A DNA stretch of 64,000 nt from Micromonospora pisi (GCF_003633685.1 NZ_RBKT01000001.1:4650001-4714000), one strand, 5' to 3'; shown: positions 26,695 to 35,833, numbered from the stretch's first letter. The notes: a model not told the origin generated them from the sequence alone. Translations and numbers: made by a program.

Positions 26695-26896
26695 GGTCCG
26701 TCCTCTCCGCCCCTGAGACTCGTGTCCCTTCCCATCCCTGCGGCAGCGTGGCTACCCGAACCCATCGCCGGCAAACGGGCGGTGTGCAGCCGTTGTGAGT
26801 GAACCGGGGCGGTGTCGGGCCTGGTGGTCGGGGGTTCCGGTTCTGGAATACGACAATCCACAGCAGACGGGACCGGATGGGACCTGCTCGGGACAG

Positions 26897-26902
26897 TAGT
26901 CT
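26897..26902 (+). promoter_or_regulatory. Candidate -10 box for the YbaB-like gene
   Basis: TAGTCT lies 28 nt before the ATG at 26931. The same hexamer precedes tRNA-Lys (18783) and the MacA-like gene (about 15453). No clear -35 is visible. Confidence 0.35.
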
Positions 26903-26930
26903 GAGGGCTGGTTGTTGTCGGGGAGGCGCG

Positions 26931-27338
26931 ATGCTTGGCGAGGGCGGGTTCGAACGTCAACTGGTGGACGTACGCGCTCTGCTGCGCGAGACCATCAGCA
27001 GGGCGTCCGAGGAGGGGCGTGACGAGCCAGGGGAGTACGTCGCCGAGGCGGCCGACGGCCGGATCCGGGTCACTGTGGGGACGGACGGACGGGTTGGCGC
27101 GGTGGAGATCGATCCTCGGGTGCTGCGCGAGGGGGCGGAGTACCTGGCCGACGAGTTCCGTACGGCGGTGAACGCGGCCCTTGACGGGCGGGGTGAGCAG
27201 AACCGGACGGACGAGCCCGTACCGGACCTCGACGCGCTGAACAGTGCGGTCGAGCGCCTCCAGGATCAGAGCATCCGCCAGATGCGGGAGATGACCGCGA
27301 CCATCGGCGAGGTCATGCGGAAGCTCCACAAGAGCTGA
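26931..27338 (+). CDS. YbaB/EbfC-like DNA-binding family protein
   Basis: A 135-residue protein with the YbaB plan. An amino-terminal helix (FERQLVDVRALLRETISRA) is followed by a beta sheet with ADGRIRVTVGTDGRVGAVEID, then LADEFRTAVNAAL and a long carboxyl helix ending in REMTATIGEVMRKLHKS. YbaB/EbfC proteins bind DNA as tweezer-like dimers. In actinobacteria many paralogues exist near secretion and unknown genes, and their roles are unsettled. An ATG at 26931 with GGGGAGG 6 nt upstream. Confidence 0.7.
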   Translation: MLGEGGFERQLVDVRALLRETISRASEEGRDEPGEYVAEAADGRIRVTVGTDGRVGAVEIDPRVLREGAEYLADEFRTAVNAALDGRGEQNRTDEPVPDLDALNSAVERLQDQSIRQMREMTATIGEVMRKLHKS

Positions 27339-27408
27339 CCGTCTCGGCGTGGTGATCGCGACAGCGGCTGGAGGGCCTCTGCGACGAGACCGCTCCAGCC
27401 GGTGCGGG

Positions 27409-28176
27409 TCAGGGTGCGGTGAGCACCACCGGGCCGGCGGCGGTGACCGCGATGGTGTGTTCGAAGTGGGCCGCACGGCTGCCGTCGGTGGTTGCGATCG
27501 ACCAACCGTCCGACAGGGTGCGGCAGCGGCTGTCGCCACCTTCGATCAGCATCGGTTCGATCGCGATCACCAGCCCTTCCCGTAGCGGTAGGCCACGGTT
27601 CGCCTCGCCGGTGTTGGGAACCGACGGGGCCTCGTGCATGGCGGTCCCCACCCCGTGTCCGCCGAGCCCCTCCGGCAGGCCGTAGCCGGCGGCGCGGGCG
27701 ACCGACTCGACGGCGTACGAGATGTCGCCGATTCTGGCGCCGACCCGGGCGGCGGCGATGCCGGCGGCGAGCGCCCGGTCTGTGGTCTTGGAGAGGCGCC
27801 GGGCGGCGTCGTCGATCTCGCCGATGGCGACGGTGATCGCCGCGTCGCCGTGGTAACCGTCGATGTACGCGCCGCAGTCGATCGAAAGCAGGTCGCCGTC
27901 GGCGAGCACCCGGCGGTCCGGGATGCCGTGTACGACCACGTCGTTGACCGAGAGGCAGAGCACCCCGGGGTAGGGCGTCGGGGCCCAGGCGGGGTGGTAG
28001 TTCAGGAACGACGGTTTGGCACCGCCGCTGGCGATGAGTTCGGCGGCGAGCAGGTCGAGGTCGATCAGGCGTACGCCGGACCGGGCCGCCGAGGCGACGG
28101 CGGCGAGGGTGTTGGCGACGATCCGGCCCGCCTCGCGCATTGTCGCGATCTCGGCTTCTGATTTCAGGACAACCAT
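27409..28176 (-). CDS. map: Type I methionine aminopeptidase
   Basis: A 255-residue cytosolic metalloprotease that removes initiator methionine. All the metal ligands appear in order: Asp in LSIDCGAYIDG, Asp in YHGDAAITVA, His in GHGVGTAMHE, Glu in VIAIEPML and Glu in AAHFEHTIAV. The substrate His is in VVHGIPD. There is no amino-terminal SH3-binding extension. The ATG at 28176 lies 7 nt after a TAAAAT box, so translation may start without a leader. It is divergent from a small XRE regulator and may be under its control. Other map copies are usual in actinobacteria. Confidence 0.93.
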   Translation of the reverse strand: MVVLKSEAEIATMREAGRIVANTLAAVASAARSGVRLIDLDLLAAELIASGGAKPSFLNYHPAWAPTPYPGVLCLSVNDVVVHGIPDRRVLADGDLLSIDCGAYIDGYHGDAAITVAIGEIDDAARRLSKTTDRALAAGIAAARVGARIGDISYAVESVARAAGYGLPEGLGGHGVGTAMHEAPSVPNTGEANRGLPLREGLVIAIEPMLIEGGDSRCRTLSDGWSIATTDGSRAAHFEHTIAVTAAGPVVLTAP

Positions 28177-28183
28177 GCCTGGT

Positions 28184-28205
28184 ATTTTAATACTAGGATT
28201 AGTAT
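28184..28205. promoter_or_regulatory. Overlapping divergent promoters and palindromic operator
   Basis: An AT-rich island contains the perfect palindrome ATACTA-GGAT-TAGTAT (28190-28205). Its right arm, TAGTAT (28200-28205), is a good -10 box for the XRE gene, 6 nt before the ATG at 28212. On the minus strand TAAAAT (28184-28189) lies 7 nt before the map ATG. Both genes would be leaderless, and a dimer on the palindrome would block both. Confidence 0.65.
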
Positions 28206-28211
28206 CGGGCC

Positions 28212-28484
28212 ATGGTACGTACGCCACTGACCGAGGAAGAGCGGGTGCGAGGGCTCGCGCTGGGCCGGGCGCTGCAACGTGCCCGGGGCACCCGCAGCGC
28301 GGCCGAGGTCGCACTCCGCGCCGGCATCTCCCTGGACACGTTGCGAAAGATCGAACGTGGGGCGATCGTCACCCCGGCCTTCTTCACCGTGGCCGCCCTC
28401 GCGGAGGTGCTCGGCCTGGACCTCAACGACCTGGTCGACGAACTCGCCGCCCCGGTGCACCTGCCCGAGCGCCTGGCCTCGTAG
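28212..28484 (+). CDS. XRE-family helix-turn-helix regulator
   Basis: A 90-residue DNA-binding protein. The HTH lies at about residues 17-70: LGRALQRARGTRSAAEVALR, then AGISLDTLRKIERG and ALAEVLGLDLNDLVDEL. It has no extra effector domain. It begins 6 nt after a -10 box that is part of a palindrome shared with map, so autoregulation plus control of map is likely. No toxin gene is next to it, so I do not call it an antitoxin. Confidence 0.82.
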   Translation: MVRTPLTEEERVRGLALGRALQRARGTRSAAEVALRAGISLDTLRKIERGAIVTPAFFTVAALAEVLGLDLNDLVDELAAPVHLPERLAS

Positions 28485-28541
28485 CGCCGCCCAGCCAGGG
28501 TGGAGACGGTCCGGGGAGCCGTCCGGGCTACCGCGGCCGGG

Positions 28542-29336
28542 CTACCGGCCGGGTGGCAGGGGGCCGGCGAGGTCGTGCGGGCGGGGGCGGGCCAGCCAGC
28601 AGAGGGCGCACACGAGGGCGGCGATCATGCCGGCACCGCCGCCCCGGGTGGCGACCACGAACGCGGTGACGTACGGCCCGGACTCGGGCAGGTGGGCGCG
28701 GGCGCCGAGCAGGCCGCCGGCGACCGTGGTGAGGCCGATGAAGGCCCAGATCGCGTACGCGAGCGGGCGTGGGACCGGGGCCGTACGCGGGTCGGTACGT
28801 GGCTGCGGCGTACTCGTGTGCCACCAGTGGACGAACCAGCCGAGCAGGGCCGCCCCGCCGATCAGGCCGCTCGCGTACTGCGCCCAGCGGTATCCGGGTA
28901 GTCCCGCGTGGATCTCGGCCAGCCAACCGATGTGCCGGGTGCCCCACCGACCGAGGTGGGTGAAGGAGTCCCAGACCACGTGGGTCACTGCCCCCAGCGC
29001 CAGCGAGGCGGCGAGCACCGCGACCCGCCGCAGGCTCCGCAAGTGGAAGGTGGCCCCCCGGGGCAGCCGGGAGTCGATCCGGTCCCGCAGCGCCGCCGGC
29101 GCGATCGCGATCGCGAACGGGGCCAGCGCGGCCTGCCACACCGCGAAGGCAACCCCACCCAGCAGTACGTCCACCGTCAGCGCCGAGGCCAGGGTGTGCG
29201 TGGTGGTCCCGTCGAAGGTGGTCGGCACGAAGTACGGCAGGTCCGGTGCCATGCTGCCGATGACCAGGGCGGACGGGACGAGCCCGGAGCGCATGAACGG
29301 CAGTACGGCGGCGGGGTGGCTACCGGTGAACGGCAT
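28542..29336 (-). CDS. DUF4184 family membrane protein
   Basis: A 264-residue protein with about six helices. It begins MPFTGSHPAAVLPFMRSG and continues IGSMAPDLPYFVP, the conserved front of DUF4184. Further conserved stretches are LGAVTHVVWDSFTHLGRWG and GHL-like helices. The His and Asp residues in these motifs resemble metal-dependent membrane hydrolases of the YdjM type, but function is unproven. The ATG at 29336 starts the signature directly. It is a single-gene unit. Confidence 0.82.
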   Translation of the reverse strand: MPFTGSHPAAVLPFMRSGLVPSALVIGSMAPDLPYFVPTTFDGTTTHTLASALTVDVLLGGVAFAVWQAALAPFAIAIAPAALRDRIDSRLPRGATFHLRSLRRVAVLAASLALGAVTHVVWDSFTHLGRWGTRHIGWLAEIHAGLPGYRWAQYASGLIGGAALLGWFVHWWHTSTPQPRTDPRTAPVPRPLAYAIWAFIGLTTVAGGLLGARAHLPESGPYVTAFVVATRGGGAGMIAALVCALCWLARPRPHDLAGPLPPGR

Positions 29337-29549
29337 GTCTGCTCCGATCCGCGTGAGCGTACGGGGCCGGTTCCCTCCAGCTAACCGCTCCTACCGCCGG
29401 GGCGGGAGTCATGGAGGGGGCGATCAGCCATTCGTGAAACGGATGAACAGCGCAAAATATCCAGATCGGGGACCGTGGCGGGTTGAGTGATCGCCCACGT
29501 TGTCGGCCGAGCCTGGGCGATCGGACCCGGAGTGCGGCAGCATGGACCG

Positions 29550-30455
29550 GTGCATGAGGGTACGGCCGAGAGTTGCGCCGAGCTGGCCGGGTTGCTGGCC
29601 GGCGGTGACGTGGTGGTGCTGAGCGGCGCCGGCCTCTCCACCGAGTCGGGGATTCCCGACTACCGGGGACCGAGCGGGGCGCTGGTGCGGACCAGCCCGA
29701 TGACGTACCAGACCTTCACCGGTGATCCGTTGGCCCGCCGACGTTACTGGGCGCGCAGTTTCCTCGGCTGGCGGCGGATGGCGCAGACCCGCCCGAACGC
29801 CGGGCACCGCGCGGTCGCCCAGTTGCAGCGCCAGGGACTCGTCACCGGCGTGGTCACCCAGAACGTCGATGGTCTGCACCAGGCCGGGGGCGCGGACCGG
29901 GTGGTCGAGCTGCACGGCAGCCTGGCCAAGGTGATCTGTCTCGGCTGCGGCGACGTGACCTCCCGTACGGAACTCGACCGCCGCATGGCGTGGGCGAACC
30001 CGAGGTTCGACGCGCGGGTCACCGCGCTCAACCCGGATGGCGACGTCGACCTGTCGGACGAGGAGATCGACCGGTTCCGGATGGTCGAATGCTCCGCCTG
30101 CGCCGGTGACACGCTCAAGCCCGATGTTGTCTTCTTCGGCGAGACGGTGCCGGCGGACCGGGTCCAGCAGTGCTTCGCGATGGTGGAGAAGGCCCGGGTC
30201 CTGCTGGTGCTCGGCTCGTCCCTGACGGTGATGTCGGGGCGTCGGTTCGTCATCCGGGCGGCGAAGCTCGGCATCCCGGTGGTGATCGTCAACCAGGGCC
30301 CGACCCGGGGAGACGCATACTCGGCGCTGAGCGTCGACGCCCCGCTCGGTGTCGTACTGCCGGAACTCGTCCGGCTCACCGCCGTACGTTCCGCCGTGGC
30401 CGTGCCGCCGGTCGCGACCGGTCCGGTCGGTGCCGGGTCGCCGGTCACGGCGTAG
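29550..30455 (+). CDS. Sir2-family NAD-dependent protein deacylase
   Basis: A 301-residue class II-like sirtuin that removes acyl groups from lysines using NAD+. Diagnostic motifs are [48 protein letters not shown] and VVFFGETVP. The zinc site is formed by CLGC and CSAC. The catalytic His is in ELHGS. I chose the GTG at 29550; an ATG at 29487 would add 21 residues without conserved features. The carboxyl tail is Val/Pro-rich and variable. Confidence 0.9.
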   Translation: MHEGTAESCAELAGLLAGGDVVVLSGAGLSTESGIPDYRGPSGALVRTSPMTYQTFTGDPLARRRYWARSFLGWRRMAQTRPNAGHRAVAQLQRQGLVTGVVTQNVDGLHQAGGADRVVELHGSLAKVICLGCGDVTSRTELDRRMAWANPRFDARVTALNPDGDVDLSDEEIDRFRMVECSACAGDTLKPDVVFFGETVPADRVQQCFAMVEKARVLLVLGSSLTVMSGRRFVIRAAKLGIPVVIVNQGPTRGDAYSALSVDAPLGVVLPELVRLTAVRSAVAVPPVATGPVGAGSPVTA

Positions 30456-30574
30456 GTCGGATCGCCCGCACACGCGGGTTCCCGCCTGGTCGGGTCGAGT
30501 TTTCTCGTCCCTCGGCGGCTTCCGGCCACGGCCGGGCATGCTGCACATGGGAACGGCCCCGAAGGAGGCGCAGC

Positions 30575-30886
30575 GTGCCGGACTACGACAGCGACTGGAC
30601 CGATGATCAGCGCGGCCTGTACGACGAGTGCTACTCCATCGGGCACGCCTGGGCGACGGACCAGGACACCTCGGCGGACGACCTTCAGCAGGTGCTGGAC
30701 CTGGCCGAGGCGGACGACGACGATCTCGGCGACGTCGAACTCGACTACCCGCCGCTGGTCGACGCGGTGGCCGAGGCCATCGGCGAGACCGTCACCAGCG
30801 TCACCGCCGACCGCGACGACCCCGCGTTCCGTGGTTTTGTCGACGGCGCCCGCGACGGCGCCGCCGAGGACGTCTTCGGTCTCTAG
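30575..30886 (+). CDS. Small acidic hypothetical protein
   Basis: A 103-residue, strongly acidic protein (many Asp) beginning VPDYDSDWTDDQRGLYDECY and ending RDGAAEDVFGL. The GTG at 30575 follows GAAGGAGG at an ideal distance, so translation looks efficient. No membrane segment or known motif is seen. It may be helical with an acidic surface. Function is unknown; it stands between the sirtuin and phosphatase genes. Confidence 0.65.
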   Translation: MPDYDSDWTDDQRGLYDECYSIGHAWATDQDTSADDLQQVLDLAEADDDDLGDVELDYPPLVDAVAEAIGETVTSVTADRDDPAFRGFVDGARDGAAEDVFGL

Positions 30887-30930
30887 GCGGCCGGCCAGCC
30901 CGCACCCTTCCGCCGCCCGGCGGCGGACGG

Positions 30931-31650
30931 CTAGGCGGGCAGGAGGTCGGCGATGATCACCGTGACGTTGTCCGGAGCGCCGCCCTGGTGGGCCAGCTTG
31001 ACCAGTTGCTCCGCGCACTGCTGTGGGTCCGCGTGTTGGGCCAGCGCCTCGCCGATCGCGTCGTCGTCGATCACGTCCGAGAGCCCGTCGCTGCAGAGCA
31101 GCAGCCGGTCGCCCGGCGCCGCCGTCACGAGCGCGGTGGTCGGAACAAGTTCACCGCCCTGTACGGCCCGGGTGATGATCGAGCGCTGCGGGTGACGGTG
31201 TGCCTCCTCCGGGGTCAGCGCGCCCCGGTCCACCAACTCCTGGACGAAGGTGTCGTCCCTGGTCAACTGGTAGAAGTTGGGGTCGCGGGCGAGGTAGCAG
31301 CGGGAGTCGCCGACGTGCAGCACCGAGAGCTGGTCGCCGGTGAGCAGCACAGCCGTCACCGTCGTGCCCAGACCGGCCTGGTCCGGATCGGACTGGGCGG
31401 CAGCCGCGATCTGGCGGTTGGCCGCCGCGAGTGCGCCGGTGAGTGCGGCGAGCGGATCGGGGCCGATCGGGGCCCGGTCCAGCGGCAGCAGGTTCTTGAT
31501 CACGATTGCGCTGGCCACCTCGCCAGCCGGCTGTCCGCCGACCCCATCGGCGACCACGAGTAACCGCTCGCCAGCATGGGCCGCGTCCTCGTTGTTGGTG
31601 CGGACCAGGCCGGGGTCGCTGACAATCGCGGTACGCAGGCTCAGGTTCAT
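30931..31650 (-). CDS. PP2C-type serine/threonine protein phosphatase
   Basis: A 239-residue soluble PPM phosphatase. Metal-binding motifs are VVADGVGGQPAGE (about residue 35), LLLCSDGLSDV and GAPDNVTVIIADL. The amino end RTAIVSDPGLVRTNNEDA is typical of PstP-like enzymes that reverse Ser/Thr kinases, but there is no transmembrane tail and no kinase gene here. The start is the ATG at 31650; another lies at 31662. It is divergent from a LuxR regulator. Confidence 0.9.
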   Translation of the reverse strand: MNLSLRTAIVSDPGLVRTNNEDAAHAGERLLVVADGVGGQPAGEVASAIVIKNLLPLDRAPIGPDPLAALTGALAAANRQIAAAAQSDPDQAGLGTTVTAVLLTGDQLSVLHVGDSRCYLARDPNFYQLTRDDTFVQELVDRGALTPEEAHRHPQRSIITRAVQGGELVPTTALVTAAPGDRLLLCSDGLSDVIDDDAIGEALAQHADPQQCAEQLVKLAHQGGAPDNVTVIIADLLPA

Positions 31651-31713
31651 GGAGTGCAGCATGCCAAGCGGAGCACCGAATCGTCTCTACGCACTGTTGC
31701 GTAGGGTTGGCCC

Positions 31714-32745
31714 ATGATGCCGGTCGCCATGGTCGGGCGCGTCGCGGAGCTGACCGAGCTCGCCCGCGCCTGGTCCAGCCTGGCCGGCTCGGCCCGGCCG
31801 GCCCGCCGTACCGCGTTGATCACCGGGGCGGGTGGCGTGGGCAAGAGCATGTTGGTCGCCGCCGCGCTGGACGCGTTCAATCCCGCGCCGGGGACCGTGC
31901 TCTTCGGCACTGCCCGGGTGCACAGTCCGGCGCCGTACGACTGGTTGGCGGCGGTGCTGACCGGGCGGAACACCGGCGACCTGCCGTTGCCGGCCGACGC
32001 GCTGGCCTGGCTGGCCCAGCACCCGAACGCGCCCCGTGAGCGGTACGCCCCCGGCACCCTGCTCCGGCTCGCCGTACAGACCGTGCGGGCGCTGGTCGGG
32101 TCGGGGCCGGCGGTGCTCGTGGTGGAGGACCTGCACGCGCTCGACCCGGCGAGTCTCAACCTGATCGGCGAGCTGGCCGCCGCGCCCGAGTTGCCGGCCC
32201 TGCTGGTGGTCGCCAGCCGGCCCCCGGAAGCGGCGGTCGCACCCGAACTCGCCGCCCGTACGCTGGCCCGGCTCGCCGGTGCGCCGGGCTCGATCCGCCA
32301 GCACCTCGGCCCGCTGACCCGGGACCAGGTCGAGGCGGTGCTGGCGCAGGTCTACCCGGACCGCGTCGTGGAGCCGCGGTTGGTCGAGGCGGTGCGGGAA
32401 CGGACCGGGGGGAACCCGTACCGGCTCACCGAGCTGCTCGCCACCCAGGGCGGGCACGGACCGGAGGGGCTGGTCCGGCAGCCGTCGCCGGGGCAGCCGT
32501 CGCCCGTGGTGGACTGGCCGGTCGAACCGCTCGGCGCGGAGTTGACCGCTCGTGAGGTCGAGGTGCTCGGCTGTCTGGCGGCCGGGATGTCGAACAAGCA
32601 GGTGGCCCGCTCACTGGGCATCTCGGTACGCACCGTGACGGTGCACGTCTCCAACCTGCTGCGCAAGACCGGCTCGGCGTCGCGTACGGAGGCCGCGCTC
32701 TGGGCGGTACGCCGGCAGCTCACCGGGCCGACACAGCCGGTCTGA
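31714..32745 (+). CDS. LuxR-family regulator with ATPase domain
   Basis: A 343-residue protein. An AAA/STAND-like nucleotide-binding domain fills residues 8-250, with Walker A TGAGGVGKS and Walker B VLVVEDLHALDPASL. A LuxR helix-turn-helix lies near the end (LTAREVEVLGCLAAGMSNKQ, then VARSLGISVRTVTVHVSNLL). It is much shorter than the usual 900-residue LAL regulators because the TPR region is missing. The ATG at 31714 sits 6 nt after TAGGGT (31702-31707), which suggests a leaderless transcript. The target is unknown. Confidence 0.85.
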   Translation: MMPVAMVGRVAELTELARAWSSLAGSARPARRTALITGAGGVGKSMLVAAALDAFNPAPGTVLFGTARVHSPAPYDWLAAVLTGRNTGDLPLPADALAWLAQHPNAPRERYAPGTLLRLAVQTVRALVGSGPAVLVVEDLHALDPASLNLIGELAAAPELPALLVVASRPPEAAVAPELAARTLARLAGAPGSIRQHLGPLTRDQVEAVLAQVYPDRVVEPRLVEAVRERTGGNPYRLTELLATQGGHGPEGLVRQPSPGQPSPVVDWPVEPLGAELTAREVEVLGCLAAGMSNKQVARSLGISVRTVTVHVSNLLRKTGSASRTEAALWAVRRQLTGPTQPV

Positions 32746-33068
32746 GCGCGGTGGCGGAACCGCTCCGGTCGGCCGCCGTCCCGTTCTTATTGATCAATTG
32801 TCTCAGCGGCTGGTCCCGATTTCTCCACCCTTGACGCGTACGCCATCATTGGCAGATAGGACTGGCCCGCGAGAGGGGGTGGTCGCCATGATTCGTGGCA
32901 CCACTGTAGAAAGATCATATATTCCGCGGGCTGACCAGCGTCTTTGCTTGACCAGCTGAGCTGGTTCCGGTCGCATTCGCACCGAGCCATGATCCATAAG
33001 CACCCGTTCTCCGGGGCCCCTTGGTGTACCCGGTTGCATGACAATTGGCGGATGGTGGTGCACGACAG
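32746..33068 (+). other. Intergenic leader of the SCO2524-like operon with a possible 23-codon ORF
   Basis: A 323-bp region of lower GC content before the operon. TTGACG at 32831 could be a -35 element. A short frame at 32888-32959 (MIRGTTVERSYIPRADQRLC to TGA) follows GAGAGGGGGTGG at a sensible distance and could be a leader peptide. No hairpin that would act as an attenuator was found by eye, so the role is open. Confidence 0.35.
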
Positions 33069-34910
33069 ATGAGGATTCAACCTCGTCAGGAGCTTCTCGA
33101 GATCTGGGCTGCCGTTGTCAGGTCGTCCTGGCGGGACGGCCGTTGGGTGTGGGGCGGTGCGGACGGCTCCAATTCGATCAGTGACGCGGAACAGCTGCTC
33201 TGCCTGCTCCTGCCGTCGACGCAGGTGACCGCGTTCAACATCGACCGTCCGGACGAGACGGCCGATGAAATGATCAAGGTATTGCGTCCGCTCGGCACGG
33301 CGACCCAGATACCGCTGGTACTCGTACAGATCTTGACCGAGTACTTCGCCCGCTACACCGACCCGTCCGGTACGCCCATTTTCTCGGGTGACAGCTATTT
33401 TGGCATCGACGACCCGACCCAGCCCGCGACCGAGGAGCAGCGGCACCTCGACATCGTGGACTCCTTCGCGATGTCGGTCACCCTCTCGCTGGCGACCATC
33501 GGTTTCCTCCGGGTGTTCCGCAACGCGGTCCGGCGCGAGGAGACCCTCCAGGAGATCACCTCCCTGGAAACGATGGCGAGCACCCGGCTCAGCGCCGCCA
33601 TGATCGGCCTACTGCGCAGCTTCTCCGTCAACGTCTTCGACGTCGACTCCACCGAGGGCCGGGCCCTGATCCGTACGGTCAACCAGGCCGAACTGCCGCA
33701 ACGGCAGATCGTCTCCCAGCTCCGCCGGGCACTGCGCCAGACGATGGCGACGTTCCGTGAGGTCCTGATCGGATCCGGCCAGGTTGCCGACCTGGAAAGC
33801 CCGAACCGACTGTTCGAGTGCGGCTGGTCCTGGGGGATCGTCAACGACGCCCCGCTGATCGAGACCAACGAACCGGTCGGCGACCAACCCAAGGGCGTGG
33901 CGCAGGACGCCCCGTACCTCTACTTCACGGTCATCGCGGTCGACGCGATCGAGGACCTCTTCTCCGAACGGACCCGCATCCTCGGCCTGCTCAACGACGA
34001 GCAGCAGCGGCTCTCCCGGGCGCTGCAACTGCGGTGGGAGCTGACCAGGACCTACTGGGCCACGGTCGCGACCTTCGGCGACAGTCACCGCTGGCCGCTG
34101 GAGGACATCCCGTGGCGGACCACCGACGAGGACGCCTCCGACTACTACACCCTGCTGGTCACCTCGCTCGCGGTGAAGGGGCTGGTGCAGGAGCGGGGTA
34201 CGGATGCCGAGCTGAGCCGGGTCGGCCTGGCCCTGGTCGAGCTGGCCAACCGGGCCCGGATCACCCGCCGGCCGTTCGACGCCGACCCGGCGCTGACCCT
34301 GCACTCACCCGGCGTACGGCTGACCCTCAACGGCAGCGAACAACTCGGTGGCCCACGACTGCGCTGGATGGTGAGCGAGTTCTCGGCGCTGCTGCTGCAA
34401 CGTACGGCCTTCATCGCCGGCCTGCTCAGCGACGCCGAGCAGCGGGGAACCCTGCTCGACCTCGCCGACCGGGTCTGGGAGCACCTCTCCGCCCGGCGGC
34501 TCGACGGCGGTGTCGGACGGAGCCTCTGGGACCAGCCGGCAAAGGTCTTCCGACAGCTCAAGCACACCCAGGAGGGGACCTCCTGGTACTACACCGAACG
34601 GGTGGTGCAGGGGCTGGTCACCACCGCCAACATGCTCAACCGACCGCCGCTACGCAGCGATAAGCTGGCCGATTACGCGTTGGACCTGCTCAGCGAGGCC
34701 GAGCACCTGTACGACATGGAGCTGCTCAGCGGTGCCGCCGAGGGCGGTCCGAAGATGCAGCAGACCCTGCACCTGATCCGGGTGAACCTACGCCGGTCCC
34801 GGGAGATCGTGCAGGACCGGCCCGGCACCGCCGCCGCGCTGGCCACCGAGGTGTTGCGCGCGCTCGACGAACTCGCCGCCGCCCGCCGCGACGTCTCCGA
34901 GGCGGGCTGA
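33069..34910 (+). CDS. SCO2524-like helical protein of a conserved actinobacterial cluster
   Basis: A 613-residue, apparently soluble and mostly helical protein without a signal peptide. From memory it resembles the Streptomyces SCO2524 family. The assignment leans on its neighbours, which look like SCO2523 and SCO2522 in the same order, so treat the family name as likely but unchecked. Recognisable stretches include WRDGRWVWGGADGSNSISDA at the front and WYYTERVVQGLVTTANMLN near the end. There is no nucleotide-binding motif. It ends 2 bp before the next gene, so the three form one operon. The ATG at 33069 is preferred; a TTG 24 nt upstream is in frame. Function is unknown. Confidence 0.65.
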   Translation: MRIQPRQELLEIWAAVVRSSWRDGRWVWGGADGSNSISDAEQLLCLLLPSTQVTAFNIDRPDETADEMIKVLRPLGTATQIPLVLVQILTEYFARYTDPSGTPIFSGDSYFGIDDPTQPATEEQRHLDIVDSFAMSVTLSLATIGFLRVFRNAVRREETLQEITSLETMASTRLSAAMIGLLRSFSVNVFDVDSTEGRALIRTVNQAELPQRQIVSQLRRALRQTMATFREVLIGSGQVADLESPNRLFECGWSWGIVNDAPLIETNEPVGDQPKGVAQDAPYLYFTVIAVDAIEDLFSERTRILGLLNDEQQRLSRALQLRWELTRTYWATVATFGDSHRWPLEDIPWRTTDEDASDYYTLLVTSLAVKGLVQERGTDAELSRVGLALVELANRARITRRPFDADPALTLHSPGVRLTLNGSEQLGGPRLRWMVSEFSALLLQRTAFIAGLLSDAEQRGTLLDLADRVWEHLSARRLDGGVGRSLWDQPAKVFRQLKHTQEGTSWYYTERVVQGLVTTANMLNRPPLRSDKLADYALDLLSEAEHLYDMELLSGAAEGGPKMQQTLHLIRVNLRRSREIVQDRPGTAAALATEVLRALDELAAARRDVSEAG

Positions 34911-34912
34911 CC

Positions 34913-35833
34913 ATGCTGATCTTCGCGACTTCCGACAAGGGTGGCACCGGCCGCTCCGTGACCAGCAGCAACGTGCTCTATCGCAGCGCGTTGCAGGGCA
35001 CCGACGTCTGCTACCTCGACTTCGACTTCGGCTCGCCCACGGCCGGTGCCATTTTCAACATCGACCGGGCGGTGCACGGCACCACCACCCAGACCGGGCT
35101 GCACAACTACCTCAACTCCGAGTGCGCGGAACCACACCGCCTCGATGTCTGGGCCGACTCCGACCGGCCCAGCCTCCGGAACCGACCACCGGGAGCGGGC
35201 CGACTGATGTTGCTTCCCGGCGACGTCGGCGGCGGAGAGTTCCCGAGCAGTGAGGAACGGGTGCGCCAGTGCATCCGCCTCTTCCTCCGGCTGGAGGAGG
35301 AGTTCGAACTCAGCCTGGTCGACCTGAGCGCCGGTCGGTCGTACGCCACCGACATCGTTCTCGCCGCCACCGCCGCACCCGAACTGCGTTCGGTCAAGGC
35401 GCGCTGGTTGGTGTTCCACCGCTGGACCCGGCAACACGTGCTGGCCGCCTCCAGTCTGGTCTACGGGGACAAGGGCATCCTCGAAACCGGGGTACGGCGC
35501 GGCCACACGTACGACAGCCTGCTCAACGGGCTGCGGTTCGTGCGTACCGCCGTGGTCGACCCCGACTCGCCCGAGCTGGAAGGGCTGCAACCACCCCAGG
35601 TGGCCTGGCTGCGCGAGTGCAACCAGGACCTGCTGGAGATGGCGAGCACCAACCGGGTGGGCCGGACGATGATGATCGGCTCGGTGCCGTTGGACCCGGT
35701 GCTGCAATGGCGCGAGCAGCTCATCTCCGACAACGACGTGTACGCCCGGCGGATCGCCAACCTGGAGACGGTCGAAGCCTTCTCCTCCCTGGCCAAACGC
35801 ATAGTCGACGACGCGGCCTGGGAGACGCTGTGA
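34913..35833 (+). CDS. SCO2523-like variant P-loop protein (ParA/MinD fold)
   Basis: A 306-residue protein that begins like a deviant-Walker MinD/ParA ATPase: MLIFATSDKGGTGRSV. The signature lysine (Lys9) is present, but the P-loop lysine is Arg14, a variant associated with the SCO2523 family. The fold continues with CYLDFDFGSPTAGAIFNID and a DLSAGRSYATDIVLAATA segment. Such proteins often act as membrane- or partner-linked switches; ATP hydrolysis may be altered here. It sits 2 bp after its upstream neighbour, and its stop overlaps the next start (GTGA), so all three are co-translated. Confidence 0.75.
   Translation: MLIFATSDKGGTGRSVTSSNVLYRSALQGTDVCYLDFDFGSPTAGAIFNIDRAVHGTTTQTGLHNYLNSECAEPHRLDVWADSDRPSLRNRPPGAGRLMLLPGDVGGGEFPSSEERVRQCIRLFLRLEEEFELSLVDLSAGRSYATDIVLAATAAPELRSVKARWLVFHRWTRQHVLAASSLVYGDKGILETGVRRGHTYDSLLNGLRFVRTAVVDPDSPELEGLQPPQVAWLRECNQDLLEMASTNRVGRTMMIGSVPLDPVLQWREQLISDNDVYARRIANLETVEAFSSLAKRIVDDAAWETL

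Noticed and set aside
28212-28484. Toxin-antitoxin pair with the XRE regulator as antitoxin
   Set aside because: No small toxin-like gene is adjacent; the neighbour is methionine aminopeptidase with a complete active site.
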